From NCBI GenBank assembly GCA_903872075.1, contig CAIQJF010000085.1, positions 1-57,755 of the forward strand: a stretch of DNA of 57,755 nt, in the 5' to 3' direction. Under the pieces are notes generated by a model that saw only the letters and a program-made list of their open reading frames with translations, was not told the DNA's origin and did not search any database. The stretch's first letter is position 1. The number at the start of each line of letters is the position of its first letter. The translations under genes were made by a program, and so were the position numbers. This stretch comes from an uncultured Caulobacteraceae bacterium. Lineage in GTDB: Bacteria; Pseudomonadota; Alphaproteobacteria; Caulobacterales; Caulobacteraceae. Of this stretch, positions 43,203 through 52,747 are shown in pieces.

Positions 43203-44627
43203 TCAGACCGGCAGCGCCGTGGTCGCCGCCTGGCCTTCCGCGATCAGGCGGTCGATCATGTGGTGCAGGTGGCGGATGCGCATCTCGGTGTATTTGCTGA
43301 AATGCACCACCCCATTGCCCGAGGCCAGAAGCCCGGTCTGCACGTGCGGCAGGTTGCTGAAGTCCTGATCGAACACCGCCGCCAGGCCGCTGCCCTGCTG
43401 CCCCTCGATGCTGGACAGCGGCTCGTCGAAGTCGAGCTCGGTCACAGGCGCCGGGGGCGGCCGGGGCGCGCCCTTGGGGATGGGGGCGTGCATCATGATG
43501 TCCATGATGCCGCTGTTCGGATCGAGACCGTTGGGCCGCCAGCGGTAGGTCAGCTTGCTGGCGTGGCCGGCCCAGAAGCTCATGTGCGGGAAGAGGTTAT
43601 AGAGCAGGGCGTCGAGCAGTTCGGCGTCGGAGGCGTCATCGTGGTCGACGCCGGTCTCGGCAGTGAGGCCCTGGCGGGTCATGTCGGCGACGAAGCGCCG
43701 GGCCGTCTCGCCTTCGGGCAGGATCGCCCGTTCCGGTCCTCCGGCCATGGGCCGGCCGCGGCGGGAGCCGGCCATGCCGGTCATATAGTCGACGATCTCC
43801 TGCTCGGGGATCTGGCCCAGGAAGGGGCTGGGCACGCCGCCGGCCGAGAACTGGCGGGAAACCCAGTCGTTGAGGATGTCATACTGGCTGTTGGCGTCGG
43901 CCAGGCCGGGCAGGATCTGCGGGTGGGTGGTGATGGAGTGGTGGCTCTCCATGAAGGCCTCGGTGAGGGCCTTCCAGTTGCAGCGCACCTTCTTCTGGAT
44001 CCACATCGACCGGTAGCGGTTCTGCCAGTCGAACTTCTCGAAATGATCGGCCAGGGGCTTGATGAAGTGGGCGAGCGGCTTGGCGTTGGGATCGAAGTTG
44101 ATGAAGACGAAGCCGCCCCAGGTGTCGACCTTGGCCTCGGGCAAGCTCATGTCCTGGCCGTCCCACTGCGGGAAGTCCCAGCCGATGGGGTTGTCCTTCA
44201 AGGTCCCGTCGGTGTTCCAGGCGATGCCGTGATAGGGGCAGCGGAACTCGCTTTTGCAGCCGTTGAGGGTGACGAGCTTGCGGCCGCGGTGCAGGCAGGT
44301 GTTGTAATAGGCCTTGATCCCGCCGTCGGCCGTGCGCGTGACGATCAGCGATTTCGCAAGGATTTCATAGATATGATAGTCGCCAGGGTTGGGGATGTCC
44401 TCTTCCCGGCAGGCCATCTGCCACACCTTGCTCCAGACGTAGCGCGCCTCAAGCTCGAAGAACTCCTTTGAGGTGTAGCGGCTGGCGAGGACAGGCTGGA
44501 CCCCGACATCGGGGATGCGACCCTGGCGCAGATAGTCCGGCACCGGCCGGCTGTCGCGCTCGAGAATGTCCTCATAGGTGTCGCCCGGATGCCGATCCGC
44601 GCGACCCACCGGTCCTGTTCCGTCCAT
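43203..44627 (-). CDS. Rieske non-haem iron oxygenase, alpha subunit
   Basis: A 474-residue ring-hydroxylating-type oxygenase. Rieske [2Fe-2S] ligands CLHRGR (C-x-H) and CPYHGI (C-x-x-H). The mononuclear iron site lies in EAFMESHHSITTHP (H-x4-H, with Glu instead of the usual bridging Asp nearby). The long insert after about residue 250 is unusual. It needs a reductase that is not encoded nearby. A GGGAGA site precedes ATG 44627. Predicted dioxygenation or demethylation of an aromatic or related compound. Confidence 0.88.
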   Translation of the reverse strand: MDGTGPVGRADRHPGDTYEDILERDSRPVPDYLRQGRIPDVGVQPVLASRYTSKEFFELEARYVWSKVWQMACREEDIPNPGDYHIYEILAKSLIVTRTADGGIKAYYNTCLHRGRKLVTLNGCKSEFRCPYHGIAWNTDGTLKDNPIGWDFPQWDGQDMSLPEAKVDTWGGFVFINFDPNAKPLAHFIKPLADHFEKFDWQNRYRSMWIQKKVRCNWKALTEAFMESHHSITTHPQILPGLADANSQYDILNDWVSRQFSAGGVPSPFLGQIPEQEIVDYMTGMAGSRRGRPMAGGPERAILPEGETARRFVADMTRQGLTAETGVDHDDASDAELLDALLYNLFPHMSFWAGHASKLTYRWRPNGLDPNSGIMDIMMHAPIPKGAPRPPPAPVTELDFDEPLSSIEGQQGSGLAAVFDQDFSNLPHVQTGLLASGNGVVHFSKYTEMRIRHLHHMIDRLIAEGQAATTALPV

Positions 44628-44759
44628 CTCGCCGTCTCCCTCGTCCGCTCGCGCGGCCCCTGCGGGCCGTCTCTCGGCGGACTATGGAACTACGCTAATC
44701 CGGCCGGGGCGCCTGTCAATGGCCGGCGCGCGATCCTAGCCGGCGACGCTCGGCTTGCG

Positions 44760-45704
44760 CTACTGGGCGCCCACGAAATTCACCGGCGTGCCGGGTTTGA
44801 CGGCCTGACCCAGGGCGGCGGCGTCCCAGTTGGTCAGGCGCACGCAGCCGTGCGAGGCGGTCTTGCCCACCATGCGGGGATCGGGCGTGCCGTGGATGCC
44901 ATAGGTCTCGATCGTCAGGGCGATCCAGGTCGTGCCGACAGGGTTGTTCGGACCGGGCCTCAGGGTCAGCCGCCCCTGAGAGCGCCGGCCGAAGGTCAGG
45001 CGCTTGGGATCGTAGGTATAGGCCGGATTGCGGACCACGACGCGGACGGCGTAGCGGCCGCTAGGGGCCGGCCGTTCGGTGCTGCCCACCGTGGCGGGGA
45101 AGGTCGCCACCACCTTGCCGGCGGCGTCGAAGGCGCGAACCTCGTCATCGGACTTGTCGATTTCGATCAGCGCAACGGGCGGGATGGCCGTGTCCGCCGG
45201 AACGGCCACAAGCAGCCGGGTCCCGGCGACGCCGATGTCGGCGCCGGGATTGAGCCCGGTGAGCAACGCCTCATCCATGTGGAAGCGGGCGGCCAAGGCC
45301 TGGATCGGTGTGGCGTAGAACAGCCGTCCGACCTTCGACAGGGCCAGGGTCGTCTTGGGCACGGTCCCCAGAAACGGCCCCTTGGCGTCTTCTACGGTCA
45401 CGACATAGGTCTGCGTCGCCGGCGCCGCGTCCGCGGCGATCAGCGCCGCCCACGCCGGGCCGTCGAGCGTGGCGAGGCCGCCCGGCGCCGGAGTCCCGAC
45501 CCTGTTGGCGGCCAGATAGCCCCAAAGCGCGCGGTGGAAATTATCGCCGTCCTGTCCGTCGATCACCCCGGGAGAGAAGTGGGCGCGGTCGAGAATCACT
45601 TGAGCCCGTATGAGCTGATCGCGCGTCGCGGTGGTGGTCGTCTCCGCGCCCGCGGCCTGGGCGGCCAGCCAGAGCCCCAACGCCATCGTCCCAAGCAACC
45701 GCAT
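44760..45704 (-). CDS. L,D-transpeptidase (YkuD domain), exported
   Basis: A 314-residue protein. ATG 45704 is favoured because GGAG lies 6 nt upstream; it gives the signal peptide MRLLGTMALGLWLAAQAAGA. The N-terminal half has a region compatible with peptidoglycan binding (ATRDQLIRAQVILDRAHFSP, as in PG_binding_1-like domains). A YkuD domain from about 185 has the catalytic motif IHGTPDPRMVGKTASHGCVR (H-x-x-x-...-S-H-G-C-V-R) with the active Cys. It makes 3-3 cross-links or attaches proteins to peptidoglycan in the periplasm. Divergent from the carboxypeptidase with 23 bp between start codons. Confidence 0.9.
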   Translation of the reverse strand: MRLLGTMALGLWLAAQAAGAETTTTATRDQLIRAQVILDRAHFSPGVIDGQDGDNFHRALWGYLAANRVGTPAPGGLATLDGPAWAALIAADAAPATQTYVVTVEDAKGPFLGTVPKTTLALSKVGRLFYATPIQALAARFHMDEALLTGLNPGADIGVAGTRLLVAVPADTAIPPVALIEIDKSDDEVRAFDAAGKVVATFPATVGSTERPAPSGRYAVRVVVRNPAYTYDPKRLTFGRRSQGRLTLRPGPNNPVGTTWIALTIETYGIHGTPDPRMVGKTASHGCVRLTNWDAAALGQAVKPGTPVNFVGAQ

Positions 45705-45727
45705 CCACATCTCCACGTTTGATCCCC

Positions 45728-46579
45728 ATGAGCAAAGCGCCAAACGGCCTGAGGTTCCGCGCCGTCGCCCCAGTCGCCGTCGGTCTCCTGGCGCTTTGTC
45801 TTGCAGGCGCCGCGGCTCCCGCCGGCGCCGCCGGCCTCGATGCCGGCGCGGCCGCGTTGGAAAATCGCCGGGGGCTCAGCGATCTCGTCATCGAGGCGTT
45901 CCACCGCCGCGATCTCGGATGGGAAATCTATGCGCCGCTGATCGCTCGCGAGATCGGCGCCGGCGCGGGGCCGGATACGCCGGCGTTCGCCCGGACGCTG
46001 GCCGCGTGGCAATCGGTCCATGGTCTTGGCGCGGGAGGCGTGGTGGATGCGGCGACCTTCGGGGCGATGAACATGGCCTGGCTCGGCCGGCGGCCGTTCG
46101 TGGCCGCGAGCCGGCGGCTGTGTCCCGCCTCTCCGGCGGTTGCCTCACTGTCGCCGGTTCCCGCCGCTGCATCCTATGGCGGCAAGGCCATGCTGCTGCG
46201 TCCCGCCGCTCTGGCCGCCTATGGCCGCATGCTGGCGGCGGCGCGGTCCGAACTCGCTGAGCTCAGGCGCGACCCCAGACTGCTCACGGTGTTCTCGGCC
46301 TATCGGGCCCCCGATGAGGACGCGGCCCGCTGCCTGCGCGACGGCGACTGTCAGGGCGTGACACGCGCGACCTGCTCGGCCCACGCCACAGGCCTGGCGA
46401 TCGACGTCTTCCTCGGCGCCGCGCCCGGCTTCGGACCCGACTCCTCGGCCGACGCCAACCGGCTCTACCTCTCGCGTGGCGGGGCCTATCGCTGGCTGGT
46501 TCAGAACGCCGGGCGTTTCGGCTTCACCCCCTACGCCTTCGAACCCTGGCATTGGGAGTGGACCGGTGAGCAGATCTAG
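45728..46579 (+). CDS. D,D-carboxypeptidase-like LAS/VanY peptidase
   Basis: A 283-residue exported protein. ATG 45728 is used; TTG 45719 in frame is less likely. An N-terminal hydrophobic signal (VAVGLLALCLAGAAAPAG) is followed by a peptidoglycan-binding-like region (TPAFARTLAAWQSVHGLGAG). A C-terminal LAS peptidase domain has SAHATGLAIDV (zinc His and Asp) and FEPWHWEW (zinc His). It trims D-Ala from peptidoglycan stem peptides or cuts a related bond. Its divergent neighbour is the L,D-transpeptidase. The stop overlaps the amidase stop convergently. Confidence 0.88.
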   Translation: MSKAPNGLRFRAVAPVAVGLLALCLAGAAAPAGAAGLDAGAAALENRRGLSDLVIEAFHRRDLGWEIYAPLIAREIGAGAGPDTPAFARTLAAWQSVHGLGAGGVVDAATFGAMNMAWLGRRPFVAASRRLCPASPAVASLSPVPAAASYGGKAMLLRPAALAAYGRMLAAARSELAELRRDPRLLTVFSAYRAPDEDAARCLRDGDCQGVTRATCSAHATGLAIDVFLGAAPGFGPDSSADANRLYLSRGGAYRWLVQNAGRFGFTPYAFEPWHWEWTGEQI

Positions 46580-48012
46580 CTCGCAGGCAGCCCTGGCGGC
46601 GGGCGGCGCGTCACCCACCCGCTCGCCTGCTCGTGCGCGAAGGCGAGCCTCAGGCAATCCACCTCGCCGCCGGCCGGGGCGATGATCTGCAGGCCCATGG
46701 GCAGGCCCTCCGCATTGAACCCGGCGGGGACGGCGAGCGACGGGCAGCCCGCCAGGCTGACCAGGCACACCGCCTTCATCCACTCATGGTAGGTCGCCAT
46801 GGGCTGGTCGGCGATCTGGCGAGGCCAGCGCTCTTCGATGGCGAAGGGGAACACCTGGGCGGTGGGGGCGATCAGGTAGTCGAAGCGATCGAACAGTCCC
46901 CGTACGGCCGATGACCATACCGTGCGGGCGACCGAGGCGGCAGTCACCTCGAACGCGGAGAGCTTCAGGCCGTTTTCCACCTCCCAGACCGCCTCGGGCT
47001 TCATCAGGGCGCGGGTGGCTGGATCGCGATAGTGGATCAGCAGATTGCCGCCAGCCTGCCAGTGGCGCAGGCGCATGAAACTCTGCCATGCCTCCTCGGG
47101 CGACGCCCCGGGGAGGGAGGGTTCGACCGTGCAGCCGAGGCTCTCGAACACCTTCAGTTCGGTTTCGCAGAGCTCCAGCACGCCCGGCTCATGCGGCGCC
47201 CAGCCGCCGTAGTCGCCGAGCCAGCCGATGCGTTTGCCGGCCATGTCGGCCGCGAGGGGCGCCAGGAAACGCGATCCGTCGTCCGGCCCGGAGAGTGGCG
47301 CGCGGAGATCGGCCCCGGCCTGGACGCTCAGCAGCAGGGCCAGGTCGCGCACCGTCCGGGCCATGGGGCCGGTGACGCCCATGGAGGGAAGCCAGGCCTC
47401 CTCGCCCACGTTGGGGACCACGCCGAAGCCAGGCCGGAAGCCGTAGACATTGTTCCAGCCGGCCGGGTTGCGCAGGCTGCCGCCATAGTCGCTGCCGTCG
47501 GCCAGGGGCAGCATCCGCAGGGCCAGGCCCACCGCCGCCCCGCCGCTTGAGCCGCCCGCGGACTTCGTCGGGTCATAGGCGTTGCGGGTGGCGCCATAGA
47601 CCGGGTTGTCGGTGTGGGATCCGAGGCCGAACTCCGGCGTATTGGTCTTGCCGATGATGATGGCGCCGGCGGCGCGCAGGCGTTCCACGGGGGCGGCGTC
47701 GGTCTGTGGGACAAAATCCTTCAGGATCGGCGAACCGGAGGTGCAGGGCAGACCCTTCACCCAGGTCAGGTCCTTCACCGCGTGGGGCAGGCCGTGGAGG
47801 GGACCGAGAGGTTCGCCCCGGGCGATGGCGCCGTCGGCCGCGTCGGCCTCGGCCAGAAGGTCGTCGCGGGGGCGCAGGGCGACGATGGCGTTGGCCGCTG
47901 GGTTGAGCGCGTCGATGCGGTCCAGATACGCTGTCATCACCTCAACGCAGGACAGCGCGCGAGACCGGATGGCGGCGGCGAGGCCAATCGCATCCAGGTC
48001 GCTGGGAGTCAC
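46576..48012 (-). CDS. Amidase (amidase-signature family)
   Basis: A 478-residue amidase-signature hydrolase with the Ser-cisSer-Lys triad: catalytic Lys in LPHAVKDLTWVKG, cis-Ser and nucleophile Ser in the KSAGGSSGGAA and DYGGSLRNPAG blocks. The start GTG 48012 overlaps the DUF1330 stop by 4 nt. It hydrolyses an amide of unknown identity. Third gene of a three-gene transcript (secreted protein, DUF1330, amidase). Confidence 0.92.
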   Translation of the reverse strand: MTPSDLDAIGLAAAIRSRALSCVEVMTAYLDRIDALNPAANAIVALRPRDDLLAEADAADGAIARGEPLGPLHGLPHAVKDLTWVKGLPCTSGSPILKDFVPQTDAAPVERLRAAGAIIIGKTNTPEFGLGSHTDNPVYGATRNAYDPTKSAGGSSGGAAVGLALRMLPLADGSDYGGSLRNPAGWNNVYGFRPGFGVVPNVGEEAWLPSMGVTGPMARTVRDLALLLSVQAGADLRAPLSGPDDGSRFLAPLAADMAGKRIGWLGDYGGWAPHEPGVLELCETELKVFESLGCTVEPSLPGASPEEAWQSFMRLRHWQAGGNLLIHYRDPATRALMKPEAVWEVENGLKLSAFEVTAASVARTVWSSAVRGLFDRFDYLIAPTAQVFPFAIEERWPRQIADQPMATYHEWMKAVCLVSLAGCPSLAVPAGFNAEGLPMGLQIIAPAGGEVDCLRLAFAHEQASGWVTRRPPPGLPAS

Positions 48013-48356
48013 GGCGCGGGCGGTTCCAGGGCGTTGCTGGAGGAGACGGCGGCATCCCAGGCGCTTGGGTCATAGCCATCTATGGCCGTGACCACGCCCT
48101 CGCCGGCGCCGGCGCGCAGGGCCCGGACGGCGGTGTATTCAGGAGAGTGGTAGAACGCCTTGGCGTCGGCGAGCGAGGGGAATTCGATCACCACCGTGCG
48201 GCGGCCGTCGTCCTCGCCTTCGAGTATCACGCTCTCGCCCCCGCGGATCAGGAAGCGGCCGCCATGCTGGGCGATCACCCGGGGCGTGTGTTGCATATAA
48301 TCTCGGTAGCGCTCCCAGTCCCAGATGGCGATCCGGGCGACAATGAAGGCGCTCAT
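48009..48356 (-). CDS. DUF1330 family protein
   Basis: A 115-residue protein of the DUF1330/ABM-like ferredoxin fold: FIVARIAIWDWERYRDYMQH, GGRFLIRGGE, VVIEFPSLADAKAFYHSPEY. Its function is not established for the family. It overlaps both neighbours by 4 nt (ATGA and GTGA junctions), so it is translated with the secreted protein and the amidase. Confidence 0.88.
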   Translation of the reverse strand: MSAFIVARIAIWDWERYRDYMQHTPRVIAQHGGRFLIRGGESVILEGEDDGRRTVVIEFPSLADAKAFYHSPEYTAVRALRAGAGEGVVTAIDGYDPSAWDAAVSSSNALEPPAP

Positions 48357-48952
48357 GGCTGCGGCTCCTGATGGGCGGCGGGGACCGGCGGCGTTGGCGG
48401 CGCTGGGGAGGCGTCGGGCGGGGTCTCCGTGGCTGAGGGCGCGTTGTATTTCAGCACCTGGCCCAGTAGGGCCGAGCGGCTGGTGAGCTCCCGGGCGTTG
48501 GTGTCGCAGCGGTCGGGCAGGGCCCAGGAGAGCCAGGCGCGGGCCAGCTCGCGGGAGGTGCGGGCCTCGGCCGGCGCCCAGATTCCGCGGCCGGCGCTGA
48601 CTGCCGCCGCCCCGCGCTGGGCGATCGGCTTGAGGCTGGCCTTCTCGGCGGCGACCACGGCGCCGGAGAGCACCTTCAGTTCGTCATGCGCCGCGGCGAC
48701 ATCGTCGGCATAGGGCCGGGCCTCGTTCTTCACCGAGGAGCCGAACAGCTTGTCGATATCCCGAAGGTCGGGGGTCACCCGCTCGTAAACATCGAGATAT
48801 TCGGCCATGGCGCCGTAGCACCAGCCGGCCAGTTCATAGGGATCGCTGGGCGCGGCGGCCGGCATGGGCTCGCCGGGGGCCGCCCGGACGGGGCCCGACG
48901 CGGCAAGGGTCAGGGCGACAAGGACGGCGGCGGAAAGGCGCGAGGGGGTCAT
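48353..48952 (-). CDS. Secreted hypothetical protein
   Basis: A 199-residue protein with signal peptide MTPSRLSAAVLVALTLAASG, cleavage near VRAA. The mature part is helical (LAGWCYGAMAEYLDVYERVT, DDVAAAHDELKVLSGAVVAA), with two Cys residues and a Pro-rich C-terminal tail. No family recognised. First gene of the amidase transcript; it lies 9 nt downstream of the KASIII-like stop, so it might even be an extension of that transcript. Confidence 0.55.
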   Translation of the reverse strand: MTPSRLSAAVLVALTLAASGPVRAAPGEPMPAAAPSDPYELAGWCYGAMAEYLDVYERVTPDLRDIDKLFGSSVKNEARPYADDVAAAHDELKVLSGAVVAAEKASLKPIAQRGAAAVSAGRGIWAPAEARTSRELARAWLSWALPDRCDTNARELTSRSALLGQVLKYNAPSATETPPDASPAPPTPPVPAAHQEPQP

Positions 48953-48961
48953 GGTCCCGCT

Positions 48962-50077
48962 TTAACGCTTCCTCACGAACACGGTTCCGGCCGAATAGCC
49001 CGCCCCGAAGGAACAGATCAGGCCGAGCTCGCCGGCGGCGAAATCGCTGTTGGCGCGATGGAAGGCGATGATTGAGCCGGCCGAACTGGTGTTGGCGAAT
49101 TCGTCGAGGATGATGACGTTCTCCTCAGGCGTGGGGTCGCGGCCCAGCACCCGGCGGCCGATCAGTTCGTTCATATTGATATTGGCCTGATGGAGCCACA
49201 GGCGCTTCAGGGCGGTGGGGTCGAGGCCGAGGTCGGCGGCGTGGGTGACGATCATCTCGCTCACCATCGGCACCACCTCGCGGAACACCTTGCGGCCCTC
49301 CTGCACGAACAGCTTGTCCGCCGCCCCGACGCCTTCGGGCGCGCAGCGGTTCAAAAATCCGAAGTTGTTACGGATATTGTTGGAGAACTGGGTTTTGAGG
49401 CGGGTGCCCAGGATGTCCCAGCCGCCCTCGGCGTCGTCCGCCGCCTCGACGATCACGGCGGTGGCTACGTCGCCGAAAATGAAATGGCTGTCGCGGTCGC
49501 GGAAGTTGAGATGGCCGGAGGTGATCTCCGGATTGACCACCAGCACCGCCCGGGCGTCGCCCGCGGCGATGTAGTCGGCGGCGGTCTTGATGCCAAAGGT
49601 GGCCGACGAGCAGGCGACGTTCATGTCGAAACCGAAGCCGCCGATCCCCAGGGCCTGCTGGATTTCGATGGCCATGGCCGGATAGGCGCGCTGCATGTTG
49701 GACGCCGCGCAGATCACCGCGTCGATGCGGTCGACGCCCTTGCCCCAGCGGGCGATGGCGTCATTGGCGGCGGCGACGCCGATCTCAGCCATGATGGAGA
49801 TCTGATCGTTGGGCCGCTCGGGGATGCTGGGCCGCATGACCTGGGGGTCGATAACGCCGGCCTTGTCGACCACATAGCGGGCCTTGATGCCCGAGGCCTT
49901 CTCCACGAAGGCCTCCGAGGAGGAGACAAGGGCCGCGGTCTCGCCCGCGGCGATGGCGGCGGCGTGTTCAGTGTTGAACAGCTCTACGTAGGCGTTGAAG
50001 GCGGTGACCAGTTCCGCGTTCGAAACCGACTGGGCCGGCGTGTAGAGGCCTGTGGCGGCGATGACGGCGCGACTCAT
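48962..50077 (-). CDS. Beta-ketoacyl-ACP synthase III-like protein
   Basis: A 371-residue FabH-type thiolase-fold enzyme. Catalytic Cys in NVACSSATFGIK, His in LHQANINMN, Asn in ANTSSAGSII. It is about 50 residues longer than FabH, owing to an insertion near residues 30-60 (AYVELFNTEHAAAIAAGETA), as in the FabH-like synthases that use long acyl or non-acetyl primers. Start ATG 50077 (upstream ORF to 50218 is unlikely). Divergent from the Rieske gene at 50188. Condenses an acyl-CoA with malonyl-ACP or a similar unit; probably in a specialised acyl or lipid pathway. Confidence 0.85.
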   Translation of the reverse strand: MSRAVIAATGLYTPAQSVSNAELVTAFNAYVELFNTEHAAAIAAGETAALVSSSEAFVEKASGIKARYVVDKAGVIDPQVMRPSIPERPNDQISIMAEIGVAAANDAIARWGKGVDRIDAVICAASNMQRAYPAMAIEIQQALGIGGFGFDMNVACSSATFGIKTAADYIAAGDARAVLVVNPEITSGHLNFRDRDSHFIFGDVATAVIVEAADDAEGGWDILGTRLKTQFSNNIRNNFGFLNRCAPEGVGAADKLFVQEGRKVFREVVPMVSEMIVTHAADLGLDPTALKRLWLHQANINMNELIGRRVLGRDPTPEENVIILDEFANTSSAGSIIAFHRANSDFAAGELGLICSFGAGYSAGTVFVRKR

Positions 50078-50187
50078 GGACAAAGGCCTCCCTCGAACTT
50101 CATTGAACGCGTCTGATAGCATGTCCCGCCCCGGCGCCAACGCGGCGGGGAATCGCAGCCGCCGCCCGCCGGCGCCATGGAGGCCGA

Positions 50188-51138
50188 ATGTTCGAGGGTT
50201 TCGCCCGGGTGTGGACACCCGCCCTGCTGACCCGCCGGCTGAAGCAGCGGCCGGTGCGCGTCGTGGTGGCGGGCGAGGCGGTGGTGCTGTTCCGCGGGCA
50301 AGGCGGGCCGATCGGGGCGCTGATCGACAGCTGCCCTCATCGCGCCGCGGCCCTGTCGCTCGGCCGGGTCACACCGGAGGGGTGTCTGGAATGCCCCTTC
50401 CATGGCTGGCGATTCGCCCCCGATGGGACCAACCAGGGCGCGCCGCTCAATCCGGATGCCCGCCTTGAGATGCTGGGCGCCACGGCCCTGCCGGTCCGGC
50501 AGGCCGGCGATTTCATCTGGATCTACACTGCCGCGGGTGAAGCACCGCCGGGTGAGCCGCTGGCCCCGGAAGGGCTGACGGCGCCGGGACTTGCCCGCAC
50601 CTATGTGGAGCGGGACTGGGCCTGTCACTGGACGCGGGCCATGGAAAACATGCTCGACAGTCCGCACCTGCCCTTCGTGCACCGCAAGACCATCGGGCGG
50701 ATCGTGCGCGAGCGCATGACCCCGGCCTCGCGCATGGACATCGCCTGGGAGGATACCCCCTACGGCGGCCGCGCGACCGCCACCCTGGATGGCCACGGCC
50801 CAGGCGCGGTGCTCGACTTCTACCGGCCCAACATCATGGCCCTGACAATTCCTGTGCCCGGCCGGCACCTGCGCATCCACGCCATCGTCACCCCGGCCGA
50901 GGCGGGGCGCACCCGCCTCACCGTGGCGGGCTCGCGCGATTTCGCGACTTTTGGCCTTCTCAACCCCGTCTTTGCCTGGATGAACGGGCGCATTGCCGAC
51001 GAGGACCGGGCAGTGGTGGAGTCGTCGGGGCCGGGCGAGATTCCGCCGCCGGGTGTCGAGCCGGCGGTGGGCACCGATCGCGCGACCCTGATGTTCCGCG
51101 CCTATTATCATCACGCCCTGCGGGATTCCGCCGCCTGA
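50188..51138 (+). CDS. Rieske 2Fe-2S oxygenase
   Basis: A 316-residue single-subunit Rieske oxygenase. Rieske ligands CPHRAA and CPFHGW; iron site ENMLDSPHLPFVH with N-x-x-D-x-x-H-x-x-x-x-H. Total length and pattern resemble the vanillate demethylase/KshA-type class. It requires a separate reductase. Start ATG 50188. The flavin monooxygenase follows 96 nt downstream on the same strand and KASIII lies divergently upstream. Confidence 0.88.
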   Translation: MFEGFARVWTPALLTRRLKQRPVRVVVAGEAVVLFRGQGGPIGALIDSCPHRAAALSLGRVTPEGCLECPFHGWRFAPDGTNQGAPLNPDARLEMLGATALPVRQAGDFIWIYTAAGEAPPGEPLAPEGLTAPGLARTYVERDWACHWTRAMENMLDSPHLPFVHRKTIGRIVRERMTPASRMDIAWEDTPYGGRATATLDGHGPGAVLDFYRPNIMALTIPVPGRHLRIHAIVTPAEAGRTRLTVAGSRDFATFGLLNPVFAWMNGRIADEDRAVVESSGPGEIPPPGVEPAVGTDRATLMFRAYYHHALRDSAA

Positions 51139-51158
51139 GGAGATAGGGGCTGCAAACT

Positions 51159-51174
51159 TAACACTGATGAGTTA
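51159..51174. promoter_or_regulatory. Imperfect palindrome before the flavin monooxygenase
   Basis: TAACACTGATGAGTTA has matching outer arms (TAAC/GTTA plus an inner C/G pair) and lies about 60 nt before ATG 51235. It is similar in style to TetR-type operators near Baeyer-Villiger monooxygenase genes, but only partly symmetric. Confidence 0.3.
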
Positions 51175-51234
51175 GCAAGGCCTCTCATCGGGGTCGCGTA
51201 GGCGACCGGGGTCTGACCAAGGGCGATACGCATC

Positions 51235-52743
<1,509 letters not shown>

Positions 52744-52747
52744 GGAG

